A stretch of 64,000 nt of DNA, from contig MU867070.1 in NCBI GenBank assembly GCA_033725935.1, positions 1 to 64,000 on the forward strand, in the 5' to 3' direction. Source of the DNA: Cladorrhinum sp. PSN259. Taxonomy: Eukaryota; Ascomycota; Sordariomycetes; Sordariales; Podosporaceae. Position 1 is the first letter of the stretch; every line of letters starts with the position of its first letter. A program made the translations under genes and the position numbers. Below the pieces are notes generated by a model. That model saw nothing but the letters and a program-made list of their open reading frames with translations. It had not been told where the DNA came from and did no database searches. Of the stretch, positions 56,373 through 64,000 are shown piece after piece.

Positions 56373-56934
56373 TTACCCTGGCTTGCTGCGGTTGATATTG
56401 TTGATGCCGGTCTTGACCTGGTTGGCCGTTCCGTTGGTGAATCCACGATCCAAATTGTCTTTTACTGTATTGTCGTCTGGATCCACTGGCCCGGAATTAT
56501 TGACTTGGTTTCCGCCATTGTCCTTGTTTTCACCATTGCCCACCCCCTGGCTACCGCCTTGCGGAGCATCGCCACCCGGCGGGTTGTTAAAGCATTGTTG
56601 ATGTAGCCGATGATTCTCATGGCCAGCTCGAGGCCGTTCGCCGACTGTTGCGAATCGCCGCCGCCGAGGATGCCCATGACGTTGGGACCATTTGTAGGCG
56701 CTGCCGCGCCGGCCGCCCACTTGCTGCCCATAAGCTGGTTGCCTGTGAAAGGGTCGGCCGGGGTCGAGTGGGCGATGTTGCGGAAGACAGCGCGGAGGTT
56801 GAAGGCGTTGCCGTCGGCGGCGTCCCGCTTTAGCAGTTCGCTGTTAAAGGAGAACTTGACGATGGGAGTGCCGCTGTATTGGACCGACCCGTCGCGACGC
56901 TGGCTGGCCCAGCTGGGCTGGTCTGCTGTGCCAT
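56373..56934 (-). pseudogene. Frameshifted gene relic (two apparent one-base deletions)
   Basis: Read right to left, a well-placed ATG (56934) opens MAQQTSPA, then coding-like sequence continues in another frame as WASQRRDGSVQYSG. That frame includes KFSFNSELLKRDAADGNAFN, AVFRNIAHSTPADPFTGNQL and LAMRIIGYINNA. After about 56590 the coding-like frame changes again, to FNNPPGGDAPQGGSQGVGNG and an Asn/Asp-rich tail ending NNINRSKPG, stop at 56373. The base span leaves remainder one on division by three; two missing bases would restore frame. GC-rich third positions persist in all three pieces. The family is unknown. Alternatives are sequencing error or an unseen intron at the first junction. Confidence 0.5.
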
Positions 56935-58829
56935 GATTGTAAGATGTAGACTAGTCTCGTCGATAATGAAGAAAGGTGCTGTCTGTGAGAACTGCTATTT
57001 AACTTCACACCCGAGCGCATATTAATCATGACGGGAAATGTTGACGCCGCATGCTGGCCAATGATTCCCAACTCTTTGCTGCGTTAATTAGAAGTTACGA
57101 GCTATCACAGCTGAAGTAAGGCACTACTGCGGTGATTTGCACAGAGAATCACAAACCATCGTCGGTCTCCACCCAAAATGGTTAGAATACGTTTTGGCGG
57201 GCGTTCTAGGCCCCAGAGGCTGGCTGAATTGAGGCTGCAGCCCCTGGGGGCAGCATTCTTGGACTAACCCTTTGGCTAATGCAAGAGTCGGCTAGGTGTG
57301 GACTCAAATATCGTTATCTTGCCACATTGATAGACTCTCAATAATCGATGCCGGAGAAACCTAGGACAGTATGCCAGCTAAAAGCGTCTGGATTTCTGCT
57401 GCCGTCAAACAACTGGCGATCCCAAGTCGTGATGGCTGCGCCTCTTGCTGCGGCGGGAGCGTCAGGCATGGCGTGCCTTCTGCGTTGGCCCAGATGGACT
57501 TCAGGAGCCTTTTGATATTGTTCGCCTGGGGCTTGCCGGCCGAGAAGAACATGTGTCAGTACGGGCGGTGGTTTTCCCTGGTATTTTTCCCTGAGGGCGG
57601 CTGTTGAGATGTGCCAGGCTCGGGCTGTTGTACTAGGCTGTGGCCAGTGTCGCCGCCGACGTCTGTACATGGCCCTCCGACTTGACTCCGCAACTGAATG
57701 CAGCCTAAAACTCGTCTTTTATAAAGTGGCGTAGAGTTGACGATTTTATGGAAAGGTGAGCGGAAGCTGAGCCGGGATGAGCCGAAGGTAAACCGAGGCT
57801 GAAGCGAGGCGATTTTTAACTTATCGTCCTGCCAAAGGAAATCTTTTAAGTAGCAGACTACCTACGCAGGTAGGCACATCTCGGACTCGGAAATAGTCAA
57901 TATTGCCCAAAGCTGGGGCCCGATATCGGATAAGCACGGTGAAGGGGATGCTTTTTAAACTTCGAACCTACCCACCTCTTCGGGATAAATTTCATTATAA
58001 TTAAGCTGGAATAGATTTGAACTTATCAGGCTTTGGAATGTTGGCCGGCCACTTTCTTGGCCGAGTCAACTGATGTAGAGCTATGAACCGTGAACCGGAG
58101 TTCGTTTCTTTACCTTAATGTAGACCACCAGTGTGAGTAATCTTGTTCTTGTCCAGTTTGATTTTGGTCACTCGTCAAGCACCAGGAGGGATGGGACTAC
58201 TAAATGTTACCAAACAATGCGCTATTACTTGGGATTCAAGTTCAACATTCTCTCGCTCTGCTTTTTCACGGTAGCCGTTACCTCATTATATCATTCCCCA
58301 TGAGCGGACACTGGGCATTGATACATGTACCTAACATCTTTCTACCAATCAGCTATGGAACCGATGGGCAAGATCAGGTAAAACAAAACAACAATCCCAA
58401 CGACACGAATACGTACAAAAACAACAAAAAGAAGTTCTGATATGTATGTTCCATTTCTGGACAAACGGCCGGGCCCACGAGACGTACCTTGCCCATACCC
58501 TCGGGAAACATATCTTTAGCCTGGTCCAGATGCTTTCCATGGACTGTGGTTCCCGGCTGTTCGGGGTAGTATTCCGCTGTGTCTCCCTCCGCCCTCCTGC
58601 ATTCGGGAGCTCCACTATTCTCCCTTTCTTGGCCAGATCCACCAATCATCTTACACAGATTTATCAGGGGAGCAGCCAGGACCTCCGCATATTACAAGTT
58701 AATATAAGGTGCCATCATGGTGGTATGCAATGCTGCTTTTGTCCCTTTTTCTCCCCCCCAGTTGATCGAGTTCTGTTCTGTCGAGCCTCAACTCCTCTCC
58801 TCACGTCAACACCTCCAACACTCGCCAAG
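56935..58829. other. Intergenic, with an unassigned coding-like patch at 57338-57670
   Basis: On the minus strand at 57338-57670, two overlapping frames both look moderately coding-like (for example FSAGKPQANNIKRLLKSIWA in one and ARGAAITTWDRQLFDG in the other). Neither has a recognisable motif, so this may be another decayed gene. Around 57720-57810 lie short GAGCCG/GAGGCTGA-type repeats. The right end is the promoter of the CE16 gene. Confidence 0.4.
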
Positions 58830-59952
58830 ATGGGAAGACAACAGCTTGTGACGGCAGTTCTAGCATTATTCGCGGCAGCTCAGGGGGTCACTGCCGCCAA
58901 AAGTGAGCGAACTGTTCCATTGTATGACCAATATGGAGGCTTATGACCGCTAATATTCGCTCAGATGCCTGCAAGCCGAGAACGACCTCGGCCACGGCAG
59001 CGCCGACAGCCACCACCCTGACGACCTCGGTGGTCAGCGCCACTCCCTCCAGCAGTGCGGCCCCTTCGCCCAAGTACCTGATTACCTTTGGTGATTCCTA
59101 CTCCCAGACGGGCTTCGATATCTCGGGCACCAAGCCCTCAGCAGGCAACCCGCTGGGTAACCCGCCACTCCCCGGCTGGACAGCGAGTGGTGGTTTGAAC
59201 TGGGTTGGCTTCCTTGCATCCCAATTCAACACCTCGACTCTCCTGACGTACAACTTTGCCTATGGTGGCGCGACCACCAATGCCTCACTCGTCACTCCTT
59301 GGCGTGAGGATGTTCTCAGCTTCATTGACCAGGTCGCCCAGTTCAGCGGCAGCATTGCTTCGAAGCCCGCTTATGCGCCATGGACCGCCGAGAACTCTCT
59401 GTTTGGTGTTTGGATGGGCGTAAACGATGTCGGCAATTCGTGGTGGAAGGGAGAGGAGTATGACGTGCTGGTTGGGGCTATCATGGATAGCTACTTTGGA
59501 CGGTTGCAAGTTCTTTATGATGCAGGCGCAAGAAACTTTGTGCTGTTGAGTGTTCCGCGTAAGCCTTTTTTTTTCAGTTCCGTTTGCTTGCCAAAGATTA
59601 GTGAATACTGACCAAGAAATCAGCAATCCACCGCACCCCAGCCCAGCTTAGTGCAGGGGAGTGGGCGTTCGAGACCGAGGCGGCATCCATCGCCAAGTAT
59701 AATGCCGCGATCGCCACCAGACTTGCTGCCTTCACGGCCGCGAACACCGGTGTTGTCGCCAAGATTGTCGATACTGCTGTTCCGTTCAACACCGCTCTGG
59801 ATAACCCCACTGCGTATGGGTCACCGGACGCGACTTGCTTCAACGAGAATGGAAAGTCGTGCTTGTGGTTCAATGATTACCACCCTGGTATTGAGATCAA
59901 CAGGCTTGTGGCGAGTGCTGTTGCGGAAGCGTGGAAGGGCACGTTCTTCTAG
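58830..59952 (+). CDS. Secreted CE16-type acetylesterase (SGNH/GDSL hydrolase)
   Basis: Three exons (58830-58902, 58965-59558, 59624-59952) with 62- and 65-bp introns (GTGAGC and GTAAGC donors) encode 331 residues. The signal peptide (MGRQQLVTAVLALFAAAQGV) is encoded by exon 1, then a short Ser/Thr/Pro linker precedes the hydrolase domain. Catalytic Ser69 lies in TFGDSYSQTGF; the oxyanion-hole Gly and Asn are in YGGATTN and WMGVNDVGNSWW; the Asp/His pair is in WFNDYHPG near residue 307. CE16 enzymes remove terminal acetyl groups from xylo- and manno-oligosaccharides, completing hemicellulose breakdown after endo-enzymes. The protein lacks a CBM. The junctions join VLLSVP to PIHRTPAQ, as expected in the family. 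Confidence 0.9.
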
Positions 59953-60866
59953 GAGGATACAAGCTTGCAGTGGTAGGTTGGAGGCAACCTGGAAGCTTGG
60001 TTGGAGGGGAGAAATAACCGTGTAATTTATTGGTGTATTTTACCAGTTGATAGTGCGAGCTTTTCTTTAAACAGAATCAAGGTTTCACACATTTCTGCAC
60101 GTTTCTTTTTTTGGCGATTCTAGGAGGACTTTTTTCAATGAATGTGGAAACACCCAGCGTTCACCACCACCTGAATATATCTGTATTTCGGAAAGATGGA
60201 CATTTTCGGTCGCAACATCAATATCGCCCTCTGTATCGAAGAGAGTATGATATAAAGGCAGCATTTCAGTAATTTATGAGCATCTTCACGCAAGGGAGAA
60301 GACTACATACATCAGCGTCTTAGATGCTACACATGGCAGATAGAGCCCAAGTAGGTTGGTTGCTGGACGGGATTGCCGATGACACACGAAAGTTGAAAGG
60401 TTGAGATATCTGATGGACCTGCAGAATTCCTAGCGGATGCAGGCGAAAATGTGTTTGTTATCTTCAACTTTCCGGAACACGTCGGCACATGCCCGCTTTA
60501 GAGTTCATCCCAAGAATAACGTCTTTCTTTTTACACCGACATTCTCCACATCTGGTTCCTTTGGCAACCCAACAGCGCTTCAGCAATGCGGTGAAACCTC
60601 AAACCGGCCCAACAGGACAACATGCTGGTCGAAAGGCGTAAATCAACGTAGTTCGTCCCAAAAAGACTGATAAGGGTTCTTCTCTGATTGACTCAGTCCT
60701 GACTCGTCCACCGTACAATGAACCCAACGAAACGTAATCTGTCTCACTGAATCAGGGTGTTGGCTTTCCTTTTCAACAGACAGACAACCCCGAAGTGTTG
60801 GTTCTCGTTCAGTATTGCAACCAACCATACCTTCCCCATGTTGAGCGAGCTGGTGACTGGGCAAAG
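59953..60866. other. Intergenic, 0.9 kb
   Basis: No gene recognised. The frame of the downstream membrane protein is open back to about 60795 but has no ATG before 60867. A short upstream exon supplying a signal peptide cannot be excluded. Confidence 0.45.
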
Positions 60867-61820
60867 ATGCCTCACGTTCTTTCATTTTCAACAGTCAAAC
60901 CATGGATACATGGTAACTTTACCAGTTATGCAGCTGTGTCCAGTAGTTACGTCGACGATGACTCTAACCCTCAAAGTCTTATACATGACGCTTACCTAGT
61001 GCTTCAGACTTTCCCTACCACGACACAGAAACCAACAATCACAAGCTCCTACTCGAGTGTGAAGAGCACCAGTTCATCCATTGCCAAACATATCACACCC
61101 ACCAAGATAAATACCACTCCAGCCTTGACTACCAGCTCAAGTTTCAGCTCCAGCATCTCGACTCCATCAACAACCGCTAAAATTGCAATTACCTCGTACG
61201 CGGTAGTCTGGATGCCTGATCTAGACTCAACCTCAAGTCCAAATGTACCTTCAACCTCCCTTTCAACGACCCGAAACTCTCAGGCTGCTCCCCCTCCTCT
61301 CGCAGCATCGAACATTTACCTTGCAAGCAGCTCAACCTTCACGACCGTCACAACCACACCACCCACCCATTTTCCCATCACCGCCGCACTAATCCCCAAC
61401 CCAATCATTCTCCCAGTGACAACAACACCTTCAACCGGAGACAGCCTAATAATCCCTCCATCCGCCGACCCCGACCCAATGTCCCACATCGGCACCAACC
61501 CATGCACGTCCTCCTCTTCTTCCTTCACAACATCCCTCCCCATCCTCCTCCTCCTCGCAACCTTATATCTAGCCATTTCCTCAACAATAGGCTTCATCCG
61601 CGTCTGCATGAGGAAACTATATCCGGAAACGTACCCCCGCGTTGGTCCGCAGGGGGAAATGTCGGGTAGGGAGGTCAGAAAGTTGTTTTGGGAGGGCTTT
61701 CTTTGGCCTGTGTGGCCTTGCGTCCTCGTGCGGAAGGGTAGGTGGGGGCGAATTGAGTTTAAGAAGAGTATTAGTAGTAATAGTTTGGAGAAGGGGAAGG
61801 GGAAGGAGATTTGTGTGTGA
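60867..61820 (+). CDS. Ser/Thr-rich single-pass membrane protein
   Basis: An intronless frame of 317 residues from the first in-frame ATG. The first about 230 residues are rich in Ser, Thr and Pro, as in heavily O-glycosylated cell-surface proteins, with a few Asn sites (NFTS). One strong hydrophobic segment (LPILLLLATLYLAISSTIGF, about residues 225-244) precedes a basic cytoplasmic tail of about 70 residues (RKLYPETYPRVGP, KKSISSNSLEKGKGK). The layout resembles fungal wall-stress sensors, but it lacks a WSC or Mid2-type Cys domain. No signal peptide is visible from this start, so an upstream exon may be missing. The function is unknown. Confidence 0.6.
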   Translation: MPHVLSFSTVKPWIHGNFTSYAAVSSSYVDDDSNPQSLIHDAYLVLQTFPTTTQKPTITSSYSSVKSTSSSIAKHITPTKINTTPALTTSSSFSSSISTPSTTAKIAITSYAVVWMPDLDSTSSPNVPSTSLSTTRNSQAAPPPLAASNIYLASSSTFTTVTTTPPTHFPITAALIPNPIILPVTTTPSTGDSLIIPPSADPDPMSHIGTNPCTSSSSSFTTSLPILLLLATLYLAISSTIGFIRVCMRKLYPETYPRVGPQGEMSGREVRKLFWEGFLWPVWPCVLVRKGRWGRIEFKKSISSNSLEKGKGKEICV

Positions 61821-62203
61821 TGTTACAGGATTTATCATCGTTGTAAGTGGTTCTCTTTTGTTCTCTTCAACTTTTTTTGGGGGGATAGATTTTATAAACC
61901 AACCAAGCCTGCAAAGAAGAAGATCGACCATGACTGTTCAAGGATGATTTTGGAATTAGCGAGGTACTCATTCTAGTTTCCTGGCAGAGAGAATGAAATC
62001 CCTGCAGAACTAAACGCCAGACGGAAAGAAGAAACTGATCAATGCACAACTTGTAAAGATATCGTAAGCATATCACATAACATACTCGAGGACCGACATG
62101 AAGCACCTCAAGGGACTTCTTGGACTTGGGAAGACTGTATTATTTGGAACTCTAATGGTTGAACTTGAAATATTTTCAAGTAATACATGTATAATACCGT
62201 GAT
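61821..62203. other. Convergent 3' intergenic region, 383 bp
   Basis: AT-rich, without coding signal; expected to hold the 3' ends of the membrane-protein and ABM-protein genes. Confidence 0.5.
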
Positions 62204-62738
62204 TCAGTTCAGGTTCGTCAACCTGCTTCTAAAGGCAAACCCCCCTCGGCTCTTCAACCGCTTCATGTCTGGGAGTCCGCTCAGCCATCCCTGGTCGGTC
62301 AGGTATCGGAGGACGTTCTGGTTGTACTGCATCTGCCAGTGGTACTCGGCTGCTGCTAGGTTTTTGAATCTGCTTCCCAATGTTAGCATCAAGTTAATCG
62401 GTATAAAACGTGAGGTGGTGGTGTAATGACCGTTCAATTAGAACCAATTCTCCGGTAGAGTTGAGGTAAAATACCTCCCACTGGAGGCAGTCCGGCTCCT
62501 CGGCCTCGACTTGTTTCCCCAGCTTGATGAGATGTTCCTCTACTTGATCTTTGGCTTCTGGGTAAACCCCAAGGGTTGTTATAATGTCGATTGGCTGCTC
62601 AGGCTCTGCATTGTCGGACGTTGATTGGGGTTCGGTCGGTGGCTTGCTTCCTACAGATTCTTGTTTCGAGCTGTCTTTGGGAGCTGACAGTTCCGGCGGA
62701 TCATTGATACCGTAATCTGGTAAAGACTTGAATGACAT
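62204..62738 (-). CDS. Antibiotic-biosynthesis-monooxygenase (ABM) domain protein
   Basis: Two exons (62738-62431 and 62369-62204) around a 61-bp intron (GTCATT donor, weak; TGCTAAC branch point, strong; CAG acceptor) give 157 residues. After a polar leader (about 1-48) with no organelle signal, the ABM ferredoxin-like fold starts at DIITTLGVYPEAKDQVEEHL and continues CLQWEVFYLNSTGELVLIER into FKNLAAAEYHWQMQ across the junction. It ends SRGGFAFRSRLTNLN. ABM proteins include cofactor-free quinol monooxygenases and stand-alone proteins of unknown role. The rebuilt IERFKN motif confirms the splice despite the donor. The start is the first ATG in a frame that is open upstream. Confidence 0.85.
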
Positions 62739-63413
62739 TGTTGTCAGGTCAATCCAAGAGAATACAGAGAGGTAATCCAAACGTGAAAAGATCAGAATAA
62801 CCGTCTTTGTGAGGATTGGTTGGGGAAAAATCGACGCTCACCCCCTATTTTAGTGGCCTTTTCCCGCACCATTGCTAAGGTTTGTCGAGTCATTGTCCCG
62901 GACTTTCCCCAGGTTGTTTAAGCTCCAAGCATATCCACTTGAAGCAAGTTGCAAGTGTTGTTTTACCCAGAGCCAAAACAAGAACCAAAACTTTGAGGAA
63001 TATACAGTGCTGACAAAGTTCTTGAAAGGCTTCATTACTGCAGATAGTCTATGTCGTCGCTTCGTCACTGCATCACTAATCTAGCCAAGGCCACTATAGC
63101 CATTCATGCTTTGAACTGCTCGACTTTTCGACATCTGCGGAACACCAACTCACAGATACAAGCAGCCTTGAGTCAATTACCTCCTTGTCTTACACTCGAC
63201 TGTCCCTTTCTCTACTAGGAGGAGACTCACCATGGCAGGGAAAAGAATTTATCATTCTTGTCGGACTTGCTTCACATGCAATAAACGGTAGAACGATCTG
63301 GGAAAGAGCTATTGGATTGGATGATCTTATGCTAGTACTCGAGGGCCTTTCCGGTGACCAAACTTGAGCTTATTCCCCCTGTCATCAGAGTCGGCACAAA
63401 TCAAGAACTTTGT
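62739..63413. other. Intergenic, 675 bp
   Basis: Lies upstream of the ABM gene (reading left) and downstream of the CBM1 gene (also reading left). No coding signal. Confidence 0.5.
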
Positions 63414-64000
63414 CTACGATTTTGGAACACACTATAATATCAGTTCGGTTAGTGATGTGAGCAGATGGTAAAACGTGCAGGAGGATTATTAGAGGAGGCC
63501 ACTAAGAAGAGGATTACGTACCTGAGCATACCAAGGGTTGTAGGTCGAGCAGCTCCCGCTCGCGCAGGCCGTCGCGCCAACATATCCGCTGCCGCCGCTG
63601 GAATTCTTTTAGCATATTGGTAAATTAAAAAAGAAGTGATAACTCCAAAACTCACCATTGTCCCCACAAAGTCTGACCAACGGGTGCAGCAGCAGATGTA
63701 GAAGTGACAAATGTCGTCGTAACCCTAGTACTAGAAGCAACGCTCGAGATAGTACTCGTCGCCCTCGAAGTGGTAGAAACAACAACACTCGAAGAGCTCG
63801 TAGGCTTCAAGCTGGCCGTAGTAGTAGTCAAAACAGGCACGCTCGACGAACTCGAAGAGGAGGGAGCATCGCACCAGGGCAGCTCCTCCCCGCCCTGTCC
63901 CCACGAGAAGCAGTTGCTGGTGCAGTTCAGCTGAAAGAAAGCCAAGACGGTGTTCTCCTGGACCTGAATGTTATGCGGGACACCGGCAGCGCTGTAAGCC
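63414..64000 (-). CDS. C-terminal part of a secreted protein with Ser/Thr linker and CBM1 (partial)
   Basis: Three 3' exons are visible: 64000-63656 (continues off the window), 63597-63522 and 63431-63414, with 58- and 90-bp introns (GTGAGT and GTACGT donors). The visible part begins in a domain with QVQENTVLAFFQLNCTSNCF, then SWGQGGEELPWCDAP. A Ser/Thr linker of about 60 residues leads to a fungal CBM1: TLWGQ, then CGGSGYVGATACASGSSC and TTYNPWYAQC, ending VPKS. The four cysteines and the aromatic W/Y/Y face of CBM1 are intact, so the module should bind crystalline cellulose. The last exon codes only five residues (CVPKS). The catalytic domain lies beyond the edge and I cannot name it. Confidence 0.85.

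Noticed and set aside
1..64000. A biosynthetic gene cluster, CRISPR array, rRNA genes or an intact transposon
   Set aside because: No polyketide or peptide synthetase, no repeat-spacer array, no rRNA-like sequence and no intact transposase or reverse transcriptase was seen; lone enoyl reductase and methyltransferase genes are far apart and unrelated.

Overview
The window is nuclear DNA of a filamentous ascomycete, most likely a Sordariomycete and probably from the Sordariales. The genes carry short introns of about 50-140 bp with GTAAGT-like donors and CTAAC/CTGAC-like branch points. The gene content fits too: a Zn2Cys6 regulator, WSC and 2EXR proteins, a Clr5-domain protein, an Atg28-type autophagy protein, and secreted plant-polysaccharide enzymes with a CBM1 module. 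All of this was read by eye; no database search was run.

Layout. 0-9.5 kb: IKS1-type kinase (-), purine nucleoside permease (-), NmrA-like oxidoreductase (-), a small secreted Cys-rich protein (+) and a small membrane protein with a mitochondrial presequence (+). 11.6-17.7 kb: a 1,099-residue Zn2Cys6 transcription factor (+) converging on a secreted three-WSC-domain protein (-). 19-26 kb: an unknown acidic protein, a methyltransferase, a GH127 glycosidase and a second NAD(P)-binding protein (all +), then a secreted Asn/Gly-rich protein (-). 28-34.4 kb: a 2EXR protein (-), a four-exon mitofissin/DUF1748-like micro-gene (-) and, divergently, pyruvate kinase (+). 34.4-39 kb: no intact gene; homopolymers, a 10-N assembly gap with a duplicated flank, and AT-rich repeat relics.

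39-52.8 kb (all +): a DUF7689-like protein, two unknown two-exon genes, an Atg28-like coiled-coil protein, a Fringe-like glycosyltransferase with a PAN/Apple-like tail, and a Clr5-domain protein. 53.8-64 kb: an MDR-type enoyl reductase (-), a frameshifted gene relic (-), a CE16/SGNH acetylesterase (+), a Ser/Thr-rich membrane protein (+), an ABM-fold protein (-) and the 3' end of a CBM1-bearing secreted enzyme (-) that runs off the window.

How the genes relate. There is no obvious biosynthetic cluster. The loose themes are plant cell-wall attack (GH127, CE16, CBM1 protein), cell-surface proteins (WSC protein, Asn/Gly-rich protein, Ser/Thr-rich membrane protein, Golgi glycosyltransferase) and autophagy/mitochondria (Atg28-like, mitofissin-like, the small mitochondrial membrane protein). 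The least expected items are the four-exon micro-gene at 30.6-31.2 kb, the gene with two apparent one-base deletions at 56.4-56.9 kb, and the repeat/assembly-gap region at 35-38.5 kb.
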